DNA from: Rhodobacteraceae bacterium D3-12
GTDB taxonomy: Bacteria > Pseudomonadota > Alphaproteobacteria > Rhodobacterales > Rhodobacteraceae
DNA: 64,000 bases
Direction of reading: 5' to 3'
Assembly: GCA_025916135.1 (NCBI GenBank)
Contig: CP104793.1
Span: forward strand, 1,612,001 to 1,676,000
In this document: in pieces, positions 18,308-26,203 of the stretch
Position numbering within the stretch: position 1 is the first letter of the stretch
Layout of the letters: every line of letters starts with the position of its first letter
The notes under the pieces: model-generated
Database searches by the model: none
What the model was told of the DNA's origin: nothing
What the model saw: only the letters and a program-made list of their open reading frames with translations
Made by a program: the position numbers and the translations under genes

Positions 18308-18790
18308 ATGTCCAACAAGATGAACCGCCGGTTTCTGGTCGGAACCGCTTTGGCCGGGTCGGCGCTTGCGATGGCAGGGCTTAACCCGCGCCGCGCGGCG
18401 GCATTTGAAGTGACGCGTACCGACAAGGAATGGCGCGCGATGCTGACGCCGTTGCAATACAAGGTCATGCGCCGCGAAGGCACGGAACGCGCCGGTTCTT
18501 CGCCGCTCGACAAGGTGTACGACAAGGGCGTGTTCCATTGCCGGGGCTGCGATTTGCCGCTCTATTCGTCAAAGCATAAATTCGATAGCGGCACAGGCTG
18601 GCCCAGCTTTTGGAAAGCGCTGGCGAAGTCGATTGAGACCAAGCCGGACCGCACGATTTTCGGCACCCACACGGAATGCCATTGCCGCCGCTGCGGCTCG
18701 CATTTGGGGCATATTTTCGATGACGGGCCGAAGCCGACCGGCAAGCGCCATTGCATCAACGGTGTGAGTCTGGTGTTCAGGCCCGCATAA
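18308..18790 (+). CDS. msrB: Tat-exported peptide-methionine (R)-S-oxide reductase
   Basis: MsrB reduces methionine-R-sulfoxide in oxidised proteins. The 160-residue product starts with a twin-arginine signal (MNRRFLVGTALAGSALAMAG), so it should act in the periplasm. It has the structural zinc pairs CRGC (Cys78, Cys81) and CRRC (Cys126, Cys129), the GTGWPSFW signature, and the active-site Cys149 in RHCINGVSL. GAGGAG precedes the ATG. It lies downstream of the sigma/anti-sigma/fasciclin group, which makes a shared envelope-oxidation response plausible but not shown. A strong terminator follows. Confidence 0.94.
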   Translation: MSNKMNRRFLVGTALAGSALAMAGLNPRRAAAFEVTRTDKEWRAMLTPLQYKVMRREGTERAGSSPLDKVYDKGVFHCRGCDLPLYSSKHKFDSGTGWPSFWKALAKSIETKPDRTIFGTHTECHCRRCGSHLGHIFDDGPKPTGKRHCINGVSLVFRPA

Positions 18791-18840
18791 AAGGGCCCGC
18801 ATAAAAGGGTATGCGCCAAAATTCTGAACAAAGATTAACG

Positions 18841-18871
18841 GGGCCGCGCGGTGAATTGCGCGGCCCGTTTT
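18841..18871 (+). terminator. Rho-independent terminator of msrB
   Basis: A 9-bp GC stem (GGGCCGCGC at 18841-18849, GCGCGGCCC at 18858-18866) with an 8-nt loop is followed by GTTTT on the plus strand, 50 bases after the msrB stop. The intervening DNA carries a 14-bp tandem duplication (CCCGCATAAAAGGG twice) that includes the msrB stop codon. Confidence 0.8.
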
Positions 18872-19002
18872 CGTGTTGGCGAACGGGACGTTGGGGGAGG
18901 GCGATTCCCGCCCTCGGGCGCGCCGTTGCTGCAAAGGCTGTCAGCGAGGCACAGGGGCGGGCGTGACGCATGCCCGTCCGGGGGCAGCCTGCAAGGTCAG
19001 CC

Positions 19003-19629
19003 TTACTTGAAGTTGCGGCTGACTTTGATCTGCTCCCAAGCCCAGACGACCTCTTGCAACTGCTCTTCCTGAGAGCGGTCGCCGCCGTTCATGTCCGGGT
19101 GCAGCACCTTGATCAGCGCCTTATAGGCCTTGCGCACTTCGACTTTGGTCGCGGTGTCCTTGACCTCAAGAATATCAACGGCGCGGCGTTCGGTCGGGGG
19201 TAGGCGGCGGCTTGTCACGCCACCGTTCTTGCCGGGGTTTTGCGTCGCATTGGCGCCCAGCACCTGATGCGGGTCTTCGATGCCAAGGCGTTCCCACGCG
19301 CGGGCCTCGGGGTCGCCCAGCGGTTTGGTCTCGCGCTCCCAGACTTTGTCCTTGGACATCTGGGCATTCAATTCCGCCTCGGTGGTGCCGTCAAAGAAGT
19401 TCCACTTGAGGTTATATTCCCGCACGTGATCCTTGCAGAACCAGAAGAATTCATCGAGCACGTCCGGCGCTTTTGGCGCACGGTATTTGCCCGGTTCATT
19501 GCAACCTTCGTGATGGCACACACGGGTAGAGGTTTCGGATGCGCCCGACATTCCACGGCGGCCACGTGGGTTTTTCTTCTTGGCAGAAGAAACGGACATA
19601 TCGAAACCGAAGGGATCGGATTTGGTCAT
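19003..19629 (-). CDS. J-domain co-chaperone-like protein
   Basis: The 208-residue product ends in a J domain (about residues 145-205) with the HPD motif in VLHPDMNGGDRS, the contact used to stimulate Hsp70 ATPases. The N-terminal part has a possible zinc-binding cluster (CHHEGC and FCKDH) and the conserved FFDGTTEAELNAQM. It has no substrate-binding domain of full DnaJ, so it is a specialised member. The ATG at 19629 is used. bolA is divergent, 76 bp between starts; J-domain, bolA and cob genes often cluster in alphaproteobacteria. Confidence 0.9.
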   Translation of the reverse strand: MTKSDPFGFDMSVSSAKKKNPRGRRGMSGASETSTRVCHHEGCNEPGKYRAPKAPDVLDEFFWFCKDHVREYNLKWNFFDGTTEAELNAQMSKDKVWERETKPLGDPEARAWERLGIEDPHQVLGANATQNPGKNGGVTSRRLPPTERRAVDILEVKDTATKVEVRKAYKALIKVLHPDMNGGDRSQEEQLQEVVWAWEQIKVSRNFK

Positions 19630-19705
19630 GCGCAAGCACCTTTTCGACTCGGACCAGGGAGTTTACCCTTTCCAGCAGAAACCAAAAGAGGTCAGAGGAA
19701 AAAAA

Positions 19706-19960
19706 TTGACTAAAGAAGCGGAAATTCGCGCGGCCATTGAGGCGGCGTTTGATGTGCAAGAGATTGAAATTGTGAATGAATCCTCGCGTCATGCGGGGCA
19801 TTCGGGTGATGATGGGTCGGGCGAGAGCCACTTTGCCATGCGATTGCGTGCGCCGGAACTGGCGGGGTTGAGTCGGGTGGCGCGGCACCGGGCGGTTCAC
19901 AAGGCGTTGGGCGCGCCGCTGGTGGCGTCAATTCACGCGCTGTCGCTGGACCTTGGCTAG
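19706..19960 (+). CDS. bolA: BolA-family protein
   Basis: This 84-residue protein of the BolA family contains IEIVNESSRHAGHSGDDGSG, the conserved GESHFAMRL, and SRVARHRAVHKALG. BolA proteins work with monothiol glutaredoxins in iron-sulfur handling and also act in stress and shape control. I chose a TTG start at 19706 because AGAGGA lies six bases upstream and it gives the family length. ATG starts further upstream (19628) would run into the divergent J-domain gene start. The start is the least certain part of the call. Confidence 0.85.
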   Translation: MTKEAEIRAAIEAAFDVQEIEIVNESSRHAGHSGDDGSGESHFAMRLRAPELAGLSRVARHRAVHKALGAPLVASIHALSLDLG

Positions 19961-19974
19961 GGGCGCGCGCGCGG

Positions 19975-20466
19975 TCAGCTTGGGCGGTAGGGGTCACGTG
20001 GCAGGCTGTCATCGCCTGAGCCGCCTGTTGCGTCAGCGGTTTGGTCGCTGTGGTCCGGCTCGTAAGCGGCGCTGTCGTATGGGGCGGCGTCATCTGTGAC
20101 GCCAGTGTCGGTTGTGGTGCCATCTGCGGCGTCGTGAGGCGTGTCGGTGTCATAGAGCGAGTCGGTGGCCGGGGTTGGATCGGGCGCGGGGGTGTCTTCT
20201 ATCGTTTCTTGGTGAACGGTTTCTTGTGCCTGCGCGCGCGGGCGGCGAAACACCAGCATGTCACGATAGACCGTATGCGAGCCGGTCAGCCCCTGACGTT
20301 CGTCGCAAGGCAGGGTTTCGGCGCGTTGGTATTCCCAGCCCTCTGCGCCGTGTTCGTTCATAAGCTCTTGAATTGCAAAGGAAAACCGTGCTTCGTTGGT
20401 TTTGAGCCCTTTGCTTTTGACGCCTTTGCGGGGGGCGGGAACAACCTTGTATTCATAAAGCGTCAT
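19975..20466 (-). CDS. DUF4177 protein with acidic low-complexity tail
   Basis: The first 78 residues of this 163-residue protein form a DUF4177 domain (YEYKVVPAPRKGVKSKGLK, GAEGWEYQRAETLPCDERQG, MLVFRRP). The remainder is a disordered tail rich in Asp, Thr, Ala and Pro. The domain's function is not known to me. The start at 20466 has AAAGGACC upstream. It converges with bolA, 14 bp between stops. Confidence 0.8.
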   Translation of the reverse strand: MTLYEYKVVPAPRKGVKSKGLKTNEARFSFAIQELMNEHGAEGWEYQRAETLPCDERQGLTGSHTVYRDMLVFRRPRAQAQETVHQETIEDTPAPDPTPATDSLYDTDTPHDAADGTTTDTGVTDDAAPYDSAAYEPDHSDQTADATGGSGDDSLPRDPYRPS

Positions 20467-20583
20467 GGGTGCGGTCCTTTGCGGAAAATCCGCATCGTTC
20501 TAGCAAGGGATCGGGCGCAAGGAAAGAGGAGGTTAACGCAGCGTTCCGGCGGGTTAATGGCGGCAGCGGCGGTGTCGGGTGGG

Positions 20584-20627
20584 GGGGTGACTCCCGGCTG
20601 ACATCCGGCTGACTCTCGGCTGCCGTC
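20584..20627. repeat. Four-unit 11-bp-period array, locus 1
   Basis: Four consecutive 11-bp units read GGGGTGACTCC, CGGCTGACATC, CGGCTGACTCT and CGGCTGCCGTC. The same four-step design occurs at 48527-48570. It lies in the 213-bp gap between the TPR gene and the DUF4177 gene, which otherwise holds several GTTAAC/ATTAAC words and no gene. Confidence 0.7.
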
Positions 20628-20679
20628 AGAGCCGGTATAGATTAACGCGGCATTAGGTTAACGGGCCGTGCGCTGTGGG

Positions 20680-22722
20680 TTAGCCGTGCATCCGTTCGGT
20701 GATCTGTTGGCGCAGGGCCATAGCGTTGGCGTGGTCCTGACTGGCGTGTTCGGGGTCGTAATGGGCAAGGGCGCTGTCGACATGAGAGAGCGCGGAGGCG
20801 AGGTGATTGCTGCCATCCGCAGCGCCGCCCGCCGCCGCAGCGCCGCCCGCCTCACTGTCGCAATGACCGGCCCAGTCGAGGTGCAGATAGGCGAGGTTTT
20901 CATGCGCCATTGCCCAGAGCATCGGCTGGCCGCTCTCGTCACAGTGCGCGAGCATGGCGAGATAGGCGTTTTCTGCGCGGGCAAACCCCTCTGCCGCCCC
21001 GCCAAGCACGGCCTGAGAGGCGAGCGCATTGCCGAGGTTGTTCTGGATCAGAAGCCAATCCACCGGGTGCTCGGGTTGCGTATAGACATCGAGCGCCGCG
21101 TTGAGCGCGGCAATGGCGCGTTCCAGCGTGGCGGATTGCAGAGCGCTGCTCTGGCTTTCGGCCTGAAGGGTGAGGGCGCTGCCGAGGTTGAGTTGAATGG
21201 TCGCCCAATCCTCGGGCTGATCGGCGGGGGGCGTGGCGGTGAGTGCGGTTTCAAATGCGGTGACGGAGCGCAGCAGCGAGGCGGCGGCATCGTCGCCCGC
21301 CTGCCGCTCGGCCAGCGATTTGAAGGCAACGCCGAGGTTTTGCTGACGCCGCGACCAGTCGAGCGGGTCGCTGTTGCGGTCGGTATGATCGAGCGCTTGG
21401 GTAAAGGCGGCGATGGCACGGGTCAAAAGGGTGATGCCACCGGCCCCCGAGGTGCGCCCGCCCGCCGTGTTCAGGGCCGAGCCGAGGTTGAGCTGTGCGG
21501 TGGCGTAATCCTCGGGCTCTGTGGCGGGGTCGATCTGAATGAGAGAGGCTTCAAGCAGGGTGATTGCCTCGCTCAGAAGGGCGGCGCTGTCGGGGCCCGA
21601 GGACAGGCGCGCCTGATTGTGCAGCGCAAGGCCGCGGTTGCGTTGTAACACGCGGGCAAGCTCGGCTTGATCGGCGGCGCGCGCCTGTTGTGTGGCAATG
21701 TCGAGCATGTCAGCGGCCAGCGCAAAGGCCGGGCCACCATAGCGTTGGGCGTGCGCCATGAGCAGGCTGGCGTAGTGGTTGCGCCGCCGCGGTGGCTGGG
21801 CGCGATCCACCGCGCCAAACGCATCGGCGGCGGCGGACATCAGGGTAAAGGCCTGTTCGGCGCGCCCCCGCATCAAGGCGTTCTGGGCGCGGGCGAGCGC
21901 GGTTTCGGCAAAGATCGTCGCCTCGGTGGTGGTGACCTGTGAGAGGATCTCCTCGACAGCATCGAAATCGAGCCGCTCTGCCGCGCTGAGCGCGTCGCGC
22001 TTAAGGTCGGCGACGGCGCTAACGCGGTCATCGAGGCTGTCGATCTGATCGCGGTAATCGGCGTATTCGCGGGCCTTGTCGGTGAGAAAATCAATCAGTG
22101 TCGCAGGGTCGGCATCGGGCGGCGCGCCAAACCGATGCGCCAGCGCGATGAGATCGCCGGGGGCGAGGTTGGCAAGGCTGGCCGGGGTTTCAAGGGCCTG
22201 TTCAATGCCGCCGAGCCGCGCGAGGATGATCTCGATCTGGCTCGATTGCTCTTGCTGGCGCTGCATCTGGATGCGGGTGAGCGCGGGATCCAGCGCCTCC
22301 TTGAGGCGGGGATCATTGCAGACCTGCTCAAGGATCGGCGCCATCAGGCGGCGAAAAGCGCGGATATGTTCGGGGCGATAGTCGGGCGCATCAAGCCGGT
22401 CGATCAGATCATCAAGGATGCGCCCCGCATCAAGCCCGTGATGGGCAAACTCCATCCTATCGGCAGAGGCGTCGAGCATTTGCGGCAGCAAAAGCCGGAG
22501 ATCGGCAGGTTTGTCATAGGCGGGCTTGGCAAGGTCGCGGTGGAAGGCGCGGTCGATGTCGCCCGCAAGCTTGATGAGCGCCGGGTGGCGGTTGGACAAC
22601 TCATCGCTGAGCAGGCTGAGCGCCGACAGCGCGGCACGCCCGACAAAAACCGATGTCGGGTTAGAGACGGCGGCGGCAATGGCAACGATCAACTGGCCGG
22701 TTTTGATGGATTTGGCGAACAA
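20680..22722 (-). CDS. Large TPR-repeat protein of unknown function
   Basis: This 680-residue soluble protein is the largest gene here that I cannot name. Residues 1 to about 180 form a helical region (LLSDELSNRHPALIKLAGDI, RAFHRDLAKPAYDKPADLRL) ending in a Gln-rich coil. Residues about 240-660 contain many TPR-like units. Several share the pattern W/YATAQLNLGSAL or WSRRQQNLGVAF, at about 60-70-residue spacing. An Ala/Gly-rich insert (GGAAAAGGAADG) lies near the end. I see no NTPase, protease or membrane domain. The repeat style resembles TPR modules attached to signalling or conflict proteins, but no effector is visible. It has no clear operon partner. Confidence 0.75.
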   Translation of the reverse strand: MFAKSIKTGQLIVAIAAAVSNPTSVFVGRAALSALSLLSDELSNRHPALIKLAGDIDRAFHRDLAKPAYDKPADLRLLLPQMLDASADRMEFAHHGLDAGRILDDLIDRLDAPDYRPEHIRAFRRLMAPILEQVCNDPRLKEALDPALTRIQMQRQQEQSSQIEIILARLGGIEQALETPASLANLAPGDLIALAHRFGAPPDADPATLIDFLTDKAREYADYRDQIDSLDDRVSAVADLKRDALSAAERLDFDAVEEILSQVTTTEATIFAETALARAQNALMRGRAEQAFTLMSAAADAFGAVDRAQPPRRRNHYASLLMAHAQRYGGPAFALAADMLDIATQQARAADQAELARVLQRNRGLALHNQARLSSGPDSAALLSEAITLLEASLIQIDPATEPEDYATAQLNLGSALNTAGGRTSGAGGITLLTRAIAAFTQALDHTDRNSDPLDWSRRQQNLGVAFKSLAERQAGDDAAASLLRSVTAFETALTATPPADQPEDWATIQLNLGSALTLQAESQSSALQSATLERAIAALNAALDVYTQPEHPVDWLLIQNNLGNALASQAVLGGAAEGFARAENAYLAMLAHCDESGQPMLWAMAHENLAYLHLDWAGHCDSEAGGAAAAGGAADGSNHLASALSHVDSALAHYDPEHASQDHANAMALRQQITERMHG

Positions 22723-22832
22723 GGGCGTGATCCAATGGTGCGGTGGCGATGCCTTGCCAGCTTAGGGGCGCATCGGCACGGGTCAAGCCCGGCGCAAACC
22801 CGCGCGTCGCTCGGAACAGGCCTCGCGCGCCC

Positions 22833-22918
22833 GCCAGCCCCCCCGAAGTATGTCCCCACAAAGACAGCAGACCCCGCGCCGCGCCCTTCATCTTGCCACC
22901 AAATACTCCCGCCGGAGG
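22833..22918. repeat. GTATTT-family intergenic repeats, two facing copies
   Basis: The gap 22723-22969 contains a clear minus-strand copy (22886-22918; on the minus strand CCTCCGGCGGGAGTATTTGG followed by an AGATGAAG end). A degenerate copy also lies at 22833-22870 (GCCAGCCCCCCCGAAGTATG). Related copies are at 38089, 41058, 41214 and 59596. No gene is visible between the thioesterase stop and the TPR start. Confidence 0.65.
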
Positions 22919-22969
22919 CGCAGATCACCCCGCGCGATCCCGCTGGTGGGGGGGCGCGTCGCGCTCGGC

Positions 22970-23446
22970 TCAGCCCTTGCGCCGGATGCCGATGGGTTTG
23001 CCGACCGTCGCGGGCACCGGCAGATCTCGGTGTTCGGCCGCCAGCTCCTCGAGCTTGGCAAAGATATCGGCAGGCATGGGCGCCACGCGCGGCCCGGATT
23101 GGTCGATATGCAGCATCATGCCTTCGCCCGAAGCCGAGACCCAGCCATCGGTGTGGATCAGCTCTTGATAGAAATGGATGCGCTTTTCGTCGTAATCCAA
23201 CACCTGAAAGCTGGCGCGGACCTGATCGCCGAGGTGGATTTCGCGCAAATACCGCAGGTGGAATTCACCGCTATAGGTGGTCATGTTGCGCGCCTTGGAA
23301 TAGGCGGGGCCAAAGCCCAGACGCTGCCAAACCTCATCGACGCCGTGATCGAACAGAACATTGTAATAGGCCATGTTGAGGTGGCCGTTATAGTCGATCC
23401 ATTCGGGGCGGACGGGCATGGGTTTTGAGATGAAGGGCGCGGTCAT
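22970..23446 (-). CDS. Hotdog-fold acyl-CoA thioesterase
   Basis: The 158-residue product is a 4HBT-type thioesterase. It carries the signature WIDYNGHLNMAYYNVLFD near residue 16, with the catalytic Asp in DYNGH, followed by FHLRYLREIHLGDQVRA and IHFYQELIH. Relatives cleave short acyl-CoA or betainyl-CoA thioesters in the cytoplasm; the substrate here is not fixed. It lies 11 bp after the HemJ/CopD-like membrane gene on the same strand, so the two are probably one operon. Confidence 0.85.
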   Translation of the reverse strand: MTAPFISKPMPVRPEWIDYNGHLNMAYYNVLFDHGVDEVWQRLGFGPAYSKARNMTTYSGEFHLRYLREIHLGDQVRASFQVLDYDEKRIHFYQELIHTDGWVSASGEGMMLHIDQSGPRVAPMPADIFAKLEELAAEHRDLPVPATVGKPIGIRRKG

Positions 23447-23457
23447 ATGCTCTCTCC

Positions 23458-23871
23458 TCAGAAGGGTTTGACGACCACGGCCCAGAGGATGGCAATGGTT
23501 GCGAAGACGCTGATTTCGTTGAAAATGCGCAGGAACAGATCGGACTCGCGGAATTCACCGCGGCGTGCCCGGATCACCAGCCGCCCGGTCCAGATGTAAT
23601 GCAGCGTCAGCAGGGTAACGAGGCCGATCTTGAGATGGGTCCAAGGCGCGAAATCCCACACCGCCCAAGCGAGGTAAAGCCCGGTCGCCACGCCGATCAC
23701 AGCCAGCATCGCCGAAAAGCGATAGAGCCGCACGGTCAGGTCGCCGGTGGGGCCGAACTCTCCCAATCGGTCGTATTCACGCTTCCAATAGATCAGGGCG
23801 CGGGGCACGGCAAAGACGGATGTCATCCAGCCCATGACGCAGAGAATATGTATGATCTTGATCCAATCCAT
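23458..23871 (-). CDS. HemJ/CopD-like four-helix membrane protein
   Basis: This 137-residue protein has four predicted membrane segments and the pattern of the HemJ/CopD superfamily: WIKIIHILCVMGWMTSVFAVPR at the start and conserved His and Arg residues near helix ends. HemJ oxidises protoporphyrinogen IX, but this protein is shorter and divergent, so I do not assign that reaction. The ATG at 23871 is preferred over an open extension from 23907 that lacks a good start. It precedes the thioesterase gene by 11 bp. Confidence 0.7.
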   Translation of the reverse strand: MDWIKIIHILCVMGWMTSVFAVPRALIYWKREYDRLGEFGPTGDLTVRLYRFSAMLAVIGVATGLYLAWAVWDFAPWTHLKIGLVTLLTLHYIWTGRLVIRARRGEFRESDLFLRIFNEISVFATIAILWAVVVKPF

Positions 23872-24021
23872 GGCGTGATGAATGGCCGATTGGGGCGAGG
23901 GGTGCAAGACCCGTCGGTTGACCCAACCGTTGGCCCAACCGACTGTCTTACCTGCTGAGCCCCTGTCTGTGGCAGGAGGCCTAAACAGGTAGCAAGGCCA
24001 GCCTCATTGGCCCTCCGCGCG

Positions 24022-24519
24022 TTACGGCGAGGTCTGTGCGTTTTCGATTTTCTCGATCAGCGTGGTGAGATCGTGACGGACAGAGCCATCGTCGCAGGGC
24101 AAGTTGGCGATGACCTTGTTGTCCTTGTTGACGTTGATGCCGCCGCCGTCGATCTCTCCTCCGCGATGGCCGGTCCAGTAGACTTCGTAGCCATAGCCGT
24201 CATCGGTCCAGAAGGTGACGGATTCGCTGACGTAGTTTCCCATGCCATTCCAAGGGGTTGCGGTGACCGAAGCCTTGTCGGTGACGATCTGCTTTTCGAC
24301 TTTGCCGCCGGGGGTGAAATAGCCGTAAGACACCATGTCGCCGTCGAGCCAGATGGCATCGCAGACCTCGACCGCCTTGGCGCCGTTCTTGAGCGTGCAG
24401 GAGAACATCTCGGTTCCGTCGAGTTCACAGAAAGCGCCGGCGTGGGCCGTGGTGGCGGCGCTGAGCGCACCGGCTAGCGTGAGGCCGAGCGTAAGAGCGG
24501 GCAGGGTGTAGCGGGTCAT
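24022..24519 (-). CDS. Secreted hypothetical protein
   Basis: This 165-residue protein begins with a signal peptide (about 33 residues, ending TTAHAG). The mature domain has four cysteines (FCELDG, SCTLKN, EVCDAI, LPCDDG) and many aromatic/Gly residues, which suggests a small disulfide-bonded beta-rich periplasmic protein. I do not recognise the family. The start at 24519 is the first Met giving a normal signal peptide. It stands alone between the HemJ-like gene and the SulP gene on the minus strand. A small hairpin (GGCCA/TGGCC, 23996-24012) follows its stop. Confidence 0.7.
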   Translation of the reverse strand: MTRYTLPALTLGLTLAGALSAATTAHAGAFCELDGTEMFSCTLKNGAKAVEVCDAIWLDGDMVSYGYFTPGGKVEKQIVTDKASVTATPWNGMGNYVSESVTFWTDDGYGYEVYWTGHRGGEIDGGGINVNKDNKVIANLPCDDGSVRHDLTTLIEKIENAQTSP

Positions 24520-24704
24520 TGGGTCGTCCTTGTCGAGCAATTATATTTGAAGCTGCCAGAGGCATATCGCGGGGCAGGGCGGCACCATCGGGGCGCGGAA
24601 AAGCCGGTTGTGATCCGGCCCGTGACGCGTCGCAGGTGGTCTGTCCTGATTCCGTTGACGGCGCGATTTTTTGCCGATTGGATCGGGGGGCGCAAGGGGG
24701 GCTT

Positions 24705-25967
24705 TTAGCGCTCTGGCGGGGTCCATTTGGCGGCGTCTTTACGGCCCCGATGCAGCCGCAGGGCAAGGCCAAGGGCAACGCCGACGCCGATTGCAACCGT
24801 CAGGTCGCTCAGCACGGTCAGCACGAGGGTCACGAGCAGCAGCGCCTGATCGGCACGCGGTTTGGCCATATGGTCACGCCATTTGTGCGGCTCGGTCATG
24901 TTCCACGCCGTGAGGATCAGCAGCGCCGCCAGCGCCGGCAGGGCGAGGTATCCGGCGAGCGGTGCCGCCAACAGCAGCACCAGCAGGATTGTCAGCGCAT
25001 GCACCAGCCCCGCCACCGGCGTCTGCCCTCCGGCGTTCACATTGGTCGCGGTGCGCGCAATTGCCCCGGTGGCGGGCAGCCCGGCGAACAGGGCAGAGCC
25101 GATATTGGCAACGCCTTGGGCCAGTATTTCGGCGTTGGGGCGGTGATTGCCGCCAATCATCCGGTCCGAGACCATCGCCGAGAGCAGCGATTCCACCGCC
25201 GCCAGAAAGGCGATGATGAGGGCCGAGGGCAGAAGCTCGATCACGCGCTCGAAGCTGATCCTTGGCAGGGAAGGCGTGGGCAGATGGCTGGGCAGCGCGC
25301 CAAAGCGGTCGGCCAGCGTTTCGAGCGGCAGCGAGAGCCAGACCGCCCCGCCCGATATCAGCGCCAGCACAAGGACCAGCCCCGGCAAGCGCGGCGCGGC
25401 GCGACGCAGCAGCGTGATCAGCACGATCGTGGCCAGACCGGCAAGCGTTGCAGTCAGGGACAGGCTGTCTCTTGCCTCCCATAGCGCGGGGATTTTCTCA
25501 AGAAATTCAGCGGGTTGTTCGGCGATGTTCAACCCAAAGAAATCCTTGAGTTGCGAGCTTGCGATGATGACGCCGATGCCGATTGTAAACCCGTCGATCA
25601 CCGCTTCGGGGATCAGGCGGATCAGGCTGCCAAAGCGGAAATACCCGGCGATCACAAGGATGATCCCGGCCATGAACGTGGCCAGCACCAGCCCGTCAAA
25701 CCCGTGTTCGGCAATGACGCCGAACACCACCACGATGAAGGCGCCGGTCGGCCCGCCGATCTGGACCCGGCTGCCGCCGAGGGCAGAGATCAAAAAGCCC
25801 GCAACGATGGCGGTGATCAAGCCGGATTCGGGCGTGGCGCCAGAGGCGATGGCAATCGCGATGGACAGCGGGATGGCCACCATTGCCACCGTCACCCCGG
25901 CCAACAGGTCGGCGCGGAAAGTGCGGGCATTATAGTTTGCCAACATGGTGATCAGTTTGGGCGTCAT
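24705..25967 (-). CDS. SulP-family anion transporter without STAS domain
   Basis: This is a 420-residue membrane protein with 10 or more hydrophobic segments and SulP signatures (PLSIAIAIASGATPESGLIT, GGSRVQIGGPTGAF, GVANIGSALFAGLPATGAI). SulP proteins carry sulfate, bicarbonate or related anions. Most bacterial members end in a cytosolic STAS domain. This one stops after the last membrane segment (VGVALGLALRLHRGRKDA), so it is a short form. The substrate is unknown. The ATG at 25967 is used, giving MTPKLITMLANYN. Confidence 0.9.
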   Translation of the reverse strand: MTPKLITMLANYNARTFRADLLAGVTVAMVAIPLSIAIAIASGATPESGLITAIVAGFLISALGGSRVQIGGPTGAFIVVVFGVIAEHGFDGLVLATFMAGIILVIAGYFRFGSLIRLIPEAVIDGFTIGIGVIIASSQLKDFFGLNIAEQPAEFLEKIPALWEARDSLSLTATLAGLATIVLITLLRRAAPRLPGLVLVLALISGGAVWLSLPLETLADRFGALPSHLPTPSLPRISFERVIELLPSALIIAFLAAVESLLSAMVSDRMIGGNHRPNAEILAQGVANIGSALFAGLPATGAIARTATNVNAGGQTPVAGLVHALTILLVLLLAAPLAGYLALPALAALLILTAWNMTEPHKWRDHMAKPRADQALLLVTLVLTVLSDLTVAIGVGVALGLALRLHRGRKDAAKWTPPER

Positions 25968-26102
25968 CCCGGGTGTCCGGTGCAAAACATGTGATGGTCG
26001 AGGCGGGGCGCGTGAAAAATACCTGCGCGGCGGCTCTGATGACAGGGGTAAGGGGCTGTGACGCGAAAGGCAAGACGCGCGGCCTGTGACAAAACGACAG
26101 TC

Positions 26103-26144
26103 GGGTTAAGTCAGGCGGGTAAAGTCAGGCGGGTTAAGTAAATT
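26103..26144. repeat. Short tandem repeat
   Basis: Three imperfect tandem copies of GGGTTAAGTCAGGC lie between the SulP gene and the receiver-like gene (period 14-15 bp, third copy truncated). They may be a replication-slippage product; no function is evident. Confidence 0.5.
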
Positions 26145-26203
26145 TTTAGGGACCCCGGCGTAGGTTTGGCAGAGGACATGTGAGAGCGACAGAGGAGCGG
26201 GTC

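Noticed and set aside
18782-18809. 14-bp tandem duplication across the msrB stop
   Set aside because: It does not alter the protein and looks like simple slippage.
20584-20627. CRISPR-like array
   Set aside because: Units are 11 bp with three variable bases and no spacers of CRISPR length; no cas genes are nearby.
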